Positions 46,526-55,345 of a DNA stretch of 64,000 bases are shown here, piece by piece. Numbering within the stretch: the first letter of the stretch is position 1; each line of letters starts with the position of its first letter. Origin of the DNA: Rhizobium sp. 11515TR. GTDB lineage: Bacteria; Pseudomonadota; Alphaproteobacteria; Rhizobiales; Rhizobiaceae. The position numbers and the translations under genes were made by a program. The stretch covers positions 1,965,501-2,029,500 of the forward strand of contig NZ_CP022998.1 of NCBI RefSeq assembly GCF_002277895.1. The letters run 5' to 3'. The notes under the pieces are model-generated. The model worked only from the letters and a program-made list of their open reading frames with translations. It ran no database searches and was not told where the DNA came from.

Positions 46526-46557
46526 AAAAGACCGGCATTTTTGCCGGTCTTTTTTTG
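46526..46557 (+). terminator. Terminator of lon
   Basis: AAAAGACCGGC and GCCGGTCTTTT pair around a short T-rich loop and run into seven T. Confidence 0.9.
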
Positions 46558-46687
46558 TGAAAAGCGCATGGCAACGCTTGCTTTTCCTTGATTTGCAGGG
46601 CTTTTGGGGGTGCGGCGGGTAAGAGCATTGCTATTTTGCGCCCCGCTTACTGATAAGTCGTTTCATACCAGAGAAAGGGGTGGAAAC

Positions 46688-46963
46688 ATGAACAAGAATG
46701 AGCTCGTGTCCGCAGTGGCCGAGAAGGCCGGTATCACGAAGGCTGACGCTGCTTCCGCTGTCGACGCTGTTTTCGATACTGTCCAGGCCGAACTGAAGAA
46801 GGGCGGCGACATTCGCCTTGCTGGTTTCGGCAGCTTCACCGTTTCTCACCGTGCAGCCACCAAGGGCCGTAACCCGTCCACCGGCGCCGAGGTCGATATT
46901 CCTGCCCGTAACGTACCGAAGTTCACGCCCGGCAAGGGCCTGAAGGACTCGGTCAACAGCTAA
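46688..46963 (+). CDS. hupB: DNA-binding protein HU
   Basis: HU is the abundant non-specific nucleoid protein. The 91-residue product has the standard MNKNELVSAVAEKAGITKAD opening, GGDIRLAGFGSFTV and the DNA-binding arm GRNPSTGAEVDIPARNVPKF. I start at the ATG at 46688; the frame is open to 46604 without HU character. It has its own promoter region and a double hairpin terminator, in line with high expression. Confidence 0.97.
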   Translation: MNKNELVSAVAEKAGITKADAASAVDAVFDTVQAELKKGGDIRLAGFGSFTVSHRAATKGRNPSTGAEVDIPARNVPKFTPGKGLKDSVNS

Positions 46964-46971
46964 TTCGTTTT

Positions 46972-47037
46972 CACCCGCTGCGAGGCTTTAGCCTTGCGGG
47001 TGGACAAGATTGGGGCCCGCAAAAGCGGGCCCTTTTT
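46972..47037 (+). terminator. Double hairpin terminator of hupB
   Basis: The first hairpin pairs CACCCGC (46972-46978) with GCGGGTG (46996-47002), with an inner AGGC/GCCT stem. The second pairs GGGCCCGC with GCGGGCCC around AAAA at 47013-47032, followed by five T. Confidence 0.9.
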
Positions 47038-47171
47038 ATGGTCTCATGCAGCATTACGCGCTGAAAGTTCAATGCCGGGCCGGTGAGCGATCGACAAGAG
47101 ACGCGAACATTCGCAACGTCGTCAAAGCGGATGGCTCCAGTGCGCGTGGATGACCAACGATATGATGGCTC

Positions 47172-47813
47172 TCATTTCTTCAGGACGATGTGCGTGGCTT
47201 TCGCCGTCGCCTCATGGGCGGCAACCTGAAAGCCAAGCGAAGGCAGGTCGATGCCGGCAAACATTGCCTCTCCCCTCCCGAGCACGACCGGTGAAATGGC
47301 ATAGTGTATCTCGTCGACCAAGCCTGCCTGGAGATATTGCCGCACCGTGCTGACACCGCCGCCGATCTTGATATCCTTGCCTCCGGCCGCGGCCTTGGCC
47401 TGCATGAGCGCATCCTCGATCCCGCCCGTGACAAAATAAAAGGTCGTACCGCCTTCCATGACGATCGGCTCGCGGGGATAATGCGTCAGGATGTAGGTCG
47501 GCGCGTGATAGGGCGGATTGTCGCCCCACCAGCCTTTCCAGTTTTCATCGGGCCATTCGTCGCGAATGGGGCCGAACATATTGCGGCCGAGGATGAAGGC
47601 TCCAAAACCCGTATTCGCCAATGCTGCATATTTCGCATCGGCACCTTCGGTTTCACCCTCTTTGCCGAACATCGCCTGGAATGTCTGGGTCGGGAAAAAC
47701 CACTCAAACAATTCCGGCCCGCGCTTGCCCAAGGGGTCATTCAGGCTTTGCTCCAATCCAGCCCCGAAACCATCGATCGAGAGCGAGAATCCTGCAACAC
47801 GAACTTTTGACAT
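47172..47813 (-). CDS. Dihydrofolate reductase family protein (RibD C-terminal-like)
   Basis: The 213-residue protein has the RibD C-terminal/DHFR-like fold: VRVAGFSLSIDGFGAG at the start, GAFILGRNMFGPIRDEW, then IKIGGGVSTVRQYLQAGLVD and PVVLGRGEAMF, which form the NADPH site. It is a small cytosolic reductase of unknown substrate, not the biosynthetic DHFR. Start at the ATG at 47813. It is divergent from an HxlR regulator across 89 bases, a common regulator-target arrangement. Confidence 0.87.
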   Translation of the reverse strand: MSKVRVAGFSLSIDGFGAGLEQSLNDPLGKRGPELFEWFFPTQTFQAMFGKEGETEGADAKYAALANTGFGAFILGRNMFGPIRDEWPDENWKGWWGDNPPYHAPTYILTHYPREPIVMEGGTTFYFVTGGIEDALMQAKAAAGGKDIKIGGGVSTVRQYLQAGLVDEIHYAISPVVLGRGEAMFAGIDLPSLGFQVAAHEATAKATHIVLKK

Positions 47814-47827
47814 ACTGTCCTCCATCC

Positions 47828-47880
47828 AATTGCAATTTGCAACTGGTTGTGTGGTAGCATGGCTCGTCCTACATTGCAAT
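47828..47880. promoter_or_regulatory. Two ATTGCAAT palindromes in the divergent promoter
   Basis: The 8-base palindrome ATTGCAAT occurs at 47829-47836 (extended to the 10-base AATTGCAATT at 47828-47837) and again at 47873-47880, 44 bases apart. They flank the centre of the gap between the two genes and are good candidates for HxlR operators. Confidence 0.5.
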
Positions 47881-47902
47881 CGATTCACCAAAGGAAGCGA
47901 AT

Positions 47903-48421
47903 ATGGATATCGAGCGGCGGTCGGGATGCCCGATCAACCTGACAATGGAAGTGTTGGGGGATCGCTGGAGTCTGGTCGTCATTCGGGACATCATGTTCGG
48001 CAATCGCCGGCATTTTCGCGAACTGCTCAATCGGTCCGAGGAGAGGATTGCCTCCAACATACTTGCCGCGCGCCTGAAGCGTCTTGTTTCACTCGGCTTG
48101 ATCACCAAGCTGGATGATCCCAGCCACAGTCAGAAGGCGATTTACAGTCTGACGGAACCGGCGATTCAGCTTGTGCCGATGATCGCTATGATCGGCGCCT
48201 GGGGTCGGCGGCATCTGCCTGTCAGCGAAGATCTGAGCATCCGCGCCGAACTTCTTGAGAAAGGCGGACCCGCCCTTTGGGACGACTTCATGAACGATCT
48301 CAGAAATATTCACATTGCGGATCCGATCGGCGGAGCAAATGGGAGTGTCACATCGCCCGTCTTGATGGGGCTTACAAACGCCTTTCTCGAGGTCCGTGCA
48401 AAAATGGAGCGCAAAGAGTGA
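47903..48421 (+). CDS. HxlR family winged-helix transcriptional regulator
   Basis: The 172-residue protein has the HxlR domain at residues 5-105: SGCPINLTMEVLGDRWSLVV, then RHFRELLNRSEERIASNIL and RLKRLVSLGLITK with the wing KAIYSLTEPAIQLVPM. A conserved Cys lies at residue 9. HxlR proteins often sense redox or electrophile stress through Cys. The C-terminal extension of about 60 residues is of unknown use. It probably controls the divergent reductase gene and itself. Confidence 0.92.
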   Translation: MDIERRSGCPINLTMEVLGDRWSLVVIRDIMFGNRRHFRELLNRSEERIASNILAARLKRLVSLGLITKLDDPSHSQKAIYSLTEPAIQLVPMIAMIGAWGRRHLPVSEDLSIRAELLEKGGPALWDDFMNDLRNIHIADPIGGANGSVTSPVLMGLTNAFLEVRAKMERKE

Positions 48422-48565
48422 CATCGTTTTGCGCCGCTAACGGCGGAATGCTCCGCTTCGGCGGCTTTGCGCAGGAACCGTCCAGCAAAGGCGCAAAATA
48501 GTGGCAAGCACCGCTATTCCGGTTCAAGTCGTCTGTTATCGAATCCGTTTCTCTGCCTGGCGGCA

Positions 48566-49303
48566 TCAGAGCAACGTCCGGCCGCCGTTGACGGCAAGTT
48601 TCTGGCCCGTGATGAAATCCGCCTTGCTCGAGGCGAGAAAGACGACGGCGTCGGCGATGTCTTCCGGCTTGCCGAAATGGGCCATGGGCGTCTGCGCGAG
48701 ATAGCCTTCCTTTGCCTGCTGGGAAGCATCGGTATGGCGCTCGACCGGAATCCAGCCAGGCGCGATGAGATTGACGGTGATGCCTTCCGGCGCGAGCTCT
48801 CTCGCCCAGGAGCGCGTCATCGAAAGCATAGCGCCTTTGGCGGCAGCATAATTGCCGAAATTCGGATTGCCGAGCTCAGCGATCTCGGAACCGATGTTGA
48901 TGACGCGGCCCGACTTGCGCGCCCGCCAGTCCGGCAGCACGGCTTGCAGCAGTTCCAGCGGCGCCTTGACGAAGAATTCGAGCTGGTCGAGGTAAGTCCG
49001 CCAGGATTGCTCCATGAGCGGCATGTCCGGCTGAGGACCGGTCGCGTTGTTGACGATGAGATCGACCGGTCCGAGCGATGCCCTGATCTTTTCCAGACCA
49101 TCCACGAGCTGATCCTTGTCGATCACGCTGAATTTCGCGGCATAAGCCTGCCCACCACGCTGCCGAATGGTATCGGCGATCTTCTCGGCCCTCTGAGTGT
49201 CGCTCGCATAGTTGACGGCGACGGCCCAGCCGGCCTCGGCAAGCTCCAAGGCGATCACCGCACCCAGACCGCGAGAGGCGCCCGTTACCAGCGCTACTTT
49301 CAT
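48566..49303 (-). CDS. SDR family oxidoreductase
   Basis: The 245-residue protein is a classical short-chain dehydrogenase: NAD(P)-binding TGASRGLG at residues 7-14, IVNNATG, the catalytic Ser of INIGSEIAE, and the YAAAKGA motif (Tyr and Lys). The C-terminus has AVNGGRTLL. It resembles 3-oxoacyl-ACP reductase-like enzymes, but the substrate is not predictable. The ATG at 49303 has AAGGAGGG before it. It is downstream of the aldo/keto reductase gene on the same strand, with a 137-base gap. Confidence 0.92.
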   Translation of the reverse strand: MKVALVTGASRGLGAVIALELAEAGWAVAVNYASDTQRAEKIADTIRQRGGQAYAAKFSVIDKDQLVDGLEKIRASLGPVDLIVNNATGPQPDMPLMEQSWRTYLDQLEFFVKAPLELLQAVLPDWRARKSGRVINIGSEIAELGNPNFGNYAAAKGAMLSMTRSWARELAPEGITVNLIAPGWIPVERHTDASQQAKEGYLAQTPMAHFGKPEDIADAVVFLASSKADFITGQKLAVNGGRTLL

Positions 49304-49440
49304 GATATCCCTCCTTGGGGGCGTCCTGCCCTTTTCCTCAATGGCTCTAAGCTTGGCCAGTAGCACGCTGTCTCACCTGCGAACAATACGTCCACGGATG
49401 GCCGAAAGCGCATTCCGGCCATCCATTTCAGATATGGATG

Positions 49441-50427
49441 TTACCAGCGATGATGAACATGAGGCGCGATCAGGCGCTCGTAGATCTCACGCGTCGCCGC
49501 CATGACATCGGCCGGAAGCGGAGCGAGATCGGCGGCGGCTGCATTAGCCTTTGCCTGCTCGGCATTGCGGGCGCCAGGGATGACGACGGTGACGGCATCG
49601 TTCATCAGGATCCAACGGAGCGCAAAGGCAGCCATGCTCGCGCCGGCCGGAACCAGCTTGCGCACCTCTTCCACGGCCTGGAGACCAACTTCGAACGGTA
49701 CGCCGGCAAAGGTCTCGCCGACATCGAAGGCCTCGCCATGACGGTTGAAATTGCGATGGTCATCGCTGGCGAATTGCGTGTCGCGGGTGATCTTGCCGGA
49801 GAGCAGGCCGGAGGCCAGCGGCACGCGGGCGATGACGGCGACGTTCTTGCGTCTGGCCTCCTTGAAGAATAGATGGTCGGGACGCTGACGGAAGATGTTG
49901 TAGATGATCTGGATGCTGAGCACGCCCGGATATTCGATCGCCTTCAGCGCTTCCTCGACCTTCTCGACGCTGACGCCGTATCCTTTGATCTTGCCGGCCT
50001 TCTGCAATTCGTCGAGCTCGGCAAAAATGTCCGGCCGATAGAGAACTTCGGTCGGCGGGCAATGAAGCTGGACGAGATCAAGGCTCTCGACGCCGAGGTT
50101 CTTCAGGCTGCGGTCGATGAAGCCTTCGAGATTGGCCTTGGTATAGCCGTCGGCCACATGCGGGCTCAGCCGGCGGCCAGCCTTCGTCGCCACCATCGGC
50201 CGCGCGCCATCGCGCGCCTTCAGCACATCCGCGATGATCTTTTCCGAGCGACCGTCGCCATAGACATCGGCGGTATCGATGAAGGTCATGCCGGCATCGA
50301 GAGCGGCATTCAACGCCGCGCGACCGTCGGCCTCGCTGACATCGCCCCATGCGCCGCCGATCTGCCAGGCGCCGAAGCCGACATCGGTCACGATAAAGGG
50401 CGTCCGTCCGAAAGCATGATGTCTCAT
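49441..50427 (-). CDS. Aldo/keto reductase
   Basis: The 328-residue protein is a TIM-barrel NADPH oxidoreductase. The catalytic tetrad is visible: Asp of FIDTADVYGDGRSE with Tyr four residues on, Lys of VATKAGRR, and His of LVQLHCPP. The C-terminal VIPGARNAEQAKANAAA is the NADPH-binding segment. I use the ATG at 50427 with AGGAGA upstream. Substrate is unknown. Confidence 0.93.
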   Translation of the reverse strand: MRHHAFGRTPFIVTDVGFGAWQIGGAWGDVSEADGRAALNAALDAGMTFIDTADVYGDGRSEKIIADVLKARDGARPMVATKAGRRLSPHVADGYTKANLEGFIDRSLKNLGVESLDLVQLHCPPTEVLYRPDIFAELDELQKAGKIKGYGVSVEKVEEALKAIEYPGVLSIQIIYNIFRQRPDHLFFKEARRKNVAVIARVPLASGLLSGKITRDTQFASDDHRNFNRHGEAFDVGETFAGVPFEVGLQAVEEVRKLVPAGASMAAFALRWILMNDAVTVVIPGARNAEQAKANAAAADLAPLPADVMAATREIYERLIAPHVHHRW

Positions 50428-50648
50428 GAGAATCTCCTCTCTTTTATTTGTATGATGATAGCGCAGTAGCAGCCGTCCGACAGGGCCACAAGCGTACATT
50501 GGCGATCAAGGATCGCAATCGCGTGACTGAGAAACAGGGCGAGGCGGGCCGACTCACGAAACCGTTGGATGAAGCCGCTGGCGCGGTATTCATTGCGCCT
50601 CTATTTCCTTAAAAGGAAAGACCGGATTTCTGACTGTTATCGGAGCCC

Positions 50649-51884
50649 ATGCCCTCTTTCAGCTTCATCCACGCCGCCGATCTGCATCTTGGTAGCCCTT
50701 TCCAGGGGCTCGCCTTGAAGGACGCCGCCGTCGCTGCCGTCTTCGTGGAAGCGAGCCGCAAGGCCTTCTCGACGCTTGTCGGGCTGGCGATCGAAAAGCG
50801 GGTCGATTTCTTCGTCATTGCCGGCGATGTCTATGATGGGGATTGGAAGGACAACAAGATCGGCCTGTTCTTCAATCGCGAGATGGCGCGGCTGGAGCGG
50901 GCGGGAATTCCGGTCTATCTGCTGCGCGGCAATCACGATGCGGCAAGCGTCATCACTAAAACCATCACATTGCCGCCAAACGTCCACGAATTTCCAACCA
51001 GCAAGCCTGGCAGTGTCAGGCTGGAAGCACTGAAGGTGGCGCTGCATGGCCAGGGCTTTGCCGAACGCTCCGCCAACGACAATCTGGCGATCACCTATCC
51101 CGCACCTGTCTCCGGCTGGTTCAATATCGGTATTCTCCACACTTCGCTGACCGGGCGCGAGCCGCATGCGCTCTATGCCCCATGCTCCGTCGATGATCTG
51201 CGGTCGCGCGGCTATGACTACTGGGCGCTCGGCCATGTGCACGATTTCGAAGTGGTGGCTCAGGATCCACTTGTCATTTTTCCAGGCAATCTGCAGGGCC
51301 GCAATATCCGTGAACGCGGTGCCAAGGGCGCGGTACTCGTGACCGTGGAAGATGGGCGTCTCCAACATGAGCGCATCATTGTCGACGAGGCGCGTTTCGC
51401 GCATGCCGATATTGTCGTTGATCCGGAGGATGATCAGGCGGCGATCCTCCGTCGTGTGGAGCGGGCGGTGCAGCCGATTGCCGATGAGATGGCGGGGCGC
51501 ATGACCGCATTGCGCGTGCGGCTTTCAGGCGTAACGCCGCTGCATGGCGCGATCGCCGCCAACCGACAGCAATGGCGCGACGAGGTGGAAGCCGCCTGTC
51601 ACCGCGTGCATGAGGATATCTGGCTGGAAAAGCTGGAACTGCGCCTTGAGCCGCCGCCGGAAAGATCGGCGGAGGCGGACGGCGCGCTCGATCTGCGCCA
51701 GCTACTGGCAGACCATGCCGGCGATACGGATATTGCAGCAGAGGCGGCCCGGTTGATCGATGAGATTGCGGTGCGCCTGCCGGGTGGCCTCGGCGCGACG
51801 GAACAGCCGCTGGATGACAGCATGGATGCCCTCATCGAAGAGGCGCGACAATTGCTGCTGGCGCGCGGGCAGGGGGCAGGCTGA
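50649..51884 (+). CDS. DNA repair exonuclease, SbcD/YhaO-like metallophosphoesterase
   Basis: The 411-residue protein is an Mre11/SbcD-type nuclease. The metal-binding motifs are in order: AADLHLG (residues 9-15), VIAGDVYD, LRGNHDAAS, ILHTSLTG and WALGHVHDFE. The C-terminal part (about 250-411) is the less conserved capping region. It overlaps the large ATPase gene by one base (TGATG), so the two form an operon and probably a complex. It is closer to B. subtilis YhaO than to E. coli SbcD. Confidence 0.93.
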   Translation: MPSFSFIHAADLHLGSPFQGLALKDAAVAAVFVEASRKAFSTLVGLAIEKRVDFFVIAGDVYDGDWKDNKIGLFFNREMARLERAGIPVYLLRGNHDAASVITKTITLPPNVHEFPTSKPGSVRLEALKVALHGQGFAERSANDNLAITYPAPVSGWFNIGILHTSLTGREPHALYAPCSVDDLRSRGYDYWALGHVHDFEVVAQDPLVIFPGNLQGRNIRERGAKGAVLVTVEDGRLQHERIIVDEARFAHADIVVDPEDDQAAILRRVERAVQPIADEMAGRMTALRVRLSGVTPLHGAIAANRQQWRDEVEAACHRVHEDIWLEKLELRLEPPPERSAEADGALDLRQLLADHAGDTDIAAEAARLIDEIAVRLPGGLGATEQPLDDSMDALIEEARQLLLARGQGAG

Positions 51885-54800
51885 TGCGCTTCACCCGGCT
51901 CGATATTCTCCGCTATGGCGCGCTGACCGATCGAGCGATCGATTTTCGCCCCGATGCACGGCTGCATGTGATCTACGGTCCGAACGAGGCGGGCAAATCC
52001 TCGGCTTTGAGCGCGATCTCTGATCTTCTCTTCGGTTTCCCGACCGCTGCCGAGCAAAGCTTCCTGCATGAGCCCGGAGCCTTGAGGATCGGCGCTGACA
52101 TCAGCGCGCGTGACGGTGCACGCTTAAGCTTCCGCCGCCGCCGCGGCCGCAAGGGCACGCTTCTTGCGCCCGACGACAAGGAGACGGCGCTCGCCGAAGA
52201 TGCGCTTGCGCCCTTCCTCGGTAATCTGAACCGCGATGTCTTCGAGCGCGCCTTCGGTCTCGATTCGCAGCGATTGCGGCAGGGCGCGACCGCCATGCTG
52301 CGCAGCGGCGGCGAGATCGGCAGCCTGCTATTTTCGGCGGCGTCCGGTCTGACCGGCCTCTCACGCCTGCGCCAGTCGCTGGAAGCGGAGGCTGACGGCA
52401 TCTATGCGGCCAGGCGCTCGAAGGACCGCGGCTTCTATCAGGCCCTCGACCGTTACGAGGATGCCCGCAAGGCAGAGCGAGACAACGAGCTGAAGTCCGG
52501 CGACTGGAAGAAGCTGCTTGCCGAAGCCGCTGAACTTGAGACGGAACTGGAACGCCTGCAAGCGGAGCGGCGCGGTACGCGCGAGGCGCTGGATCGGCTC
52601 AAGCGGCTGAAGACCCTACAGCCCCTACTGTCAGAAATCGATGCGGAAACTCATGCGCTCGATGGCCTTTCCGATATTGCCGCCATACCGGACGGCTTTG
52701 CCGACAAGCTAGAACAGAGACTGCGGGATAAAGAGACGAGCGAAGCGGAACTGCGACGAGCGCGACAAGCTGTTGCGCGCGCCGAGGAAGATCTCGCACG
52801 TATCCAGGTGGATGAAACGCTGTTGCAGATGTCGGGCGATATCACGCAGCTCTTTGCCGATACCGGCAACTACCGCGCCCAGCGTCACGATCTGCCGCGC
52901 GTCGATCAGGAACTTGCCGGTTACGACACGACGCTTTCACAGCTTGCCCGTCGCCTCGGTCTTGCCGAAGCCGAGCTGGAACGACAGCAGCCGAGCGATA
53001 TCGATCGTACTCGCCTGTCCGAATTGGTGGAGCAGGGCAGGCAGCTTGCGCGGCAGATGCAGTCGCTTGCCGAGCAATCCGAGAGCGAACGCCGACAGCT
53101 GGCCGCTCTGGAGAGGGACAGCCTTAACGCGCGGCTGATCGATCCGAGACCTTATATTGACCAGCTTGAGGCTTTGGGCAGCGATCTCTCCGCCTTGGCT
53201 CGCCTTGATGGGCTGGAAACCCAGATACGTCGCACCGAGGCCGATCTCCGCGAGGCGGCTGGACGGCTGCAGCCACCCGTCGGCGACATTGATGCATTGT
53301 TCTCGGTACCGCTGCCGGAAGTGACGGAGATCGCAGGGCATCGCGATATCATCGACGCCGCTCGATTAAAGGTGCGCGAGGCTGCCGGCAAGCTGCAGAC
53401 CTATGATGAGCAGCTGACGGAGGTAGAACGAACGCTTGTGGATGCCGAGCGCACCGGGCCAGTTGTCACGCGCGAGCAGATCGCCGCTGCACGCGAAAGC
53501 CGTGATGCGCAATGGGCCTCCATCCAGGAAAAGTGGAAGGACGGCGCGGCTCCGGAAGCGAAGATCCTTGCGGCACTGACTGCCAGCGTGGCCGAGGCGG
53601 ACCGTCTGGCCGATGCCGCCCTGAGCGATGCGGATCGGGTCGCGCGCCACGCCGACTATCGTTTGCGGCAGGCGCGTCTGCTGCAGGAGCGGGAGGAGGC
53701 TTCCAGTCGGCTCAAGGGCTTCGAGAAGGCGCTGAAGGATGCACAGGAAGCCTTCGCAGCCCTTTTTGAGCGTTGCGGTGTCGATGCCCTCGATCCATCG
53801 ACGATGCTGGAATGGCTCCGTGGAGTGGAGCTGCTGCGGCGCGAGCGCAAAGCGTTGCGGGATCTAATCGATCAACGGGATGAGAATGCGTTGGCGGAAA
53901 ACCGCGTCTTGCCCGCTCTACAGGATATCGTCGAGGCAAGCGGCTATAAGAGCGGCCGCCTTCCGCCGGCAGCGATTGCGGAAGGCCTGCGCAAGCATCT
54001 GCGCCTTCTGTCCGAACGCTGGAGCGAAAGCCGCACGCGGGAAGGGGAGATCGGCGCGGCGCGTGAAAGGCTGGTCCGGTTCGACGACCAGCAAAAGAGC
54101 TTGGAACGACAGTACACCGATTGGCGCGGCGCATTCGCTAAAGCCGTGGAACTGCTTGGTCTGCCATGCGACACGACCTTGGACATGGCAAATGCCGCCT
54201 TGAAGGCATGGCAGGAACTGCCCGATGTCCTGGCGGAGCGCGAAAACCGCCTGCGTCGGGTCAATGGCATGCGGCGCGACATGGCGGATTTCGAGCGGCG
54301 GTTGGCGACCCTTGGCGCCAATAGCGGCTATGAGCTGGATCATCTGCCGCCGGATGCCGCTGCCGAGGCACTGCATACCCGCGTCAACGCCATGCGCGGC
54401 GAACTGAAGAAGCGCGACGCCCTGGAGGAGGAACGGCAGCGTGGGGAAGGGCTCGTCGTCCGCCAGGAAGCTGCTCTTGCAGCCATCGCCGCTGATCTAG
54501 ACGGACTGACCGCCGATCTCTGCGGCGTCGAAGACCTGCCGGCACTCCTCTCTCGCCTGCGCGAACGCATGCGTCTGACCGCCCGGCTCGTCGAAAGCCG
54601 CGATCGCTTTCGCCAGCAAGCTGACGGCAAGGCCGAAGACGATCTTCGCGCCGAGCTTGCCGGCTTCGAACGCGTCACCGCCGATCTCGAAATCGAGCGA
54701 TTGACCGAGGAAGATCAGCGGCAGTTCGCCGTGCATGGCGAACTTTCCGCGCGGCTGGCGGAGAACCGCCGGCAACGACAGGCTCTGGAAACGGGCGCCA

Positions 54801-55339
54801 GTGCCGAATACGCAGTTTTCGAGAAGCTCTCGGCCGAGCAGGATGCAAAGGACCTCGCGCGACAATGGGTCGTGCTGAAGATTGCGGCCCGCATGCTCGC
54901 CGGTTCGATGGAGGCTTATCGTGAGAAGCAGGCCGATCCGGTCATCCGGCGTGCCGGTGAGCTGTTCTCGCAGCTGACGGGTGGCCGCTTCTCCCGCCTT
55001 GTCGAAGCCCATGATGAAAGCGACGCGCTGCAGTTGCTGGCGGAACGCGCGGCCGGCGAACGCGTGCCGCTCGATGGCCTGAGCGAGGGTACGGGCGACC
55101 AGCTTTATCTCGCCCTGCGGCTGGCGTTCCTGGAGGATTATTCCGCTCGCAATGAGCCGGCGCCGTTGATCGTCGACGACATATTCCAGACCTTCGATGA
55201 CGAGCGCGTTCGGGCCGGTCTGCAGGTGCTGGCCGCAACAGCCGATCGCTTCCAGACGATCCTCTTTACCCATGAGAAGAGCGTGGTCGAGATCGCCAAG
55301 AGCGAGATCGGTCGGGGTCTCGATCTGATCCAGCTTTGA
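51884..55339 (+). CDS. SbcC/YhaN-like AAA+ ATPase with long coiled coil
   Basis: This is the SMC-like partner of the nuclease encoded just upstream. The 1151-residue protein has an N-terminal AAA_27 (YhaN) domain with Walker A GPNEAGKSS near residue 32, then about 750 residues of Arg/Glu/Leu-rich heptad coiled coil. The C-terminal lobe has signature LSEGTGDQLYLALRLAFLE and Walker B PLIVDDIFQTFDD. No C-x-x-C zinc hook is present in the coil. The likely role is tethering and processing DNA ends. It converges on the GT2 gene with a 6-base gap. Confidence 0.93.
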   Translation: MRFTRLDILRYGALTDRAIDFRPDARLHVIYGPNEAGKSSALSAISDLLFGFPTAAEQSFLHEPGALRIGADISARDGARLSFRRRRGRKGTLLAPDDKETALAEDALAPFLGNLNRDVFERAFGLDSQRLRQGATAMLRSGGEIGSLLFSAASGLTGLSRLRQSLEAEADGIYAARRSKDRGFYQALDRYEDARKAERDNELKSGDWKKLLAEAAELETELERLQAERRGTREALDRLKRLKTLQPLLSEIDAETHALDGLSDIAAIPDGFADKLEQRLRDKETSEAELRRARQAVARAEEDLARIQVDETLLQMSGDITQLFADTGNYRAQRHDLPRVDQELAGYDTTLSQLARRLGLAEAELERQQPSDIDRTRLSELVEQGRQLARQMQSLAEQSESERRQLAALERDSLNARLIDPRPYIDQLEALGSDLSALARLDGLETQIRRTEADLREAAGRLQPPVGDIDALFSVPLPEVTEIAGHRDIIDAARLKVREAAGKLQTYDEQLTEVERTLVDAERTGPVVTREQIAAARESRDAQWASIQEKWKDGAAPEAKILAALTASVAEADRLADAALSDADRVARHADYRLRQARLLQEREEASSRLKGFEKALKDAQEAFAALFERCGVDALDPSTMLEWLRGVELLRRERKALRDLIDQRDENALAENRVLPALQDIVEASGYKSGRLPPAAIAEGLRKHLRLLSERWSESRTREGEIGAARERLVRFDDQQKSLERQYTDWRGAFAKAVELLGLPCDTTLDMANAALKAWQELPDVLAERENRLRRVNGMRRDMADFERRLATLGANSGYELDHLPPDAAAEALHTRVNAMRGELKKRDALEEERQRGEGLVVRQEAALAAIAADLDGLTADLCGVEDLPALLSRLRERMRLTARLVESRDRFRQQADGKAEDDLRAELAGFERVTADLEIERLTEEDQRQFAVHGELSARLAENRRQRQALETGASAEYAVFEKLSAEQDAKDLARQWVVLKIAARMLAGSMEAYREKQADPVIRRAGELFSQLTGGRFSRLVEAHDESDALQLLAERAAGERVPLDGLSEGTGDQLYLALRLAFLEDYSARNEPAPLIVDDIFQTFDDERVRAGLQVLAATADRFQTILFTHEKSVVEIAKSEIGRGLDLIQL

Positions 55340-55345
55340 ATCTCT

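Noticed and set aside
43989..46628. An 879-codon open frame antisense to lon
   Set aside because: It is fully antisense to a complete lon gene and its Asp/Arg/His-rich composition is that of a high-GC shadow frame with no domain.
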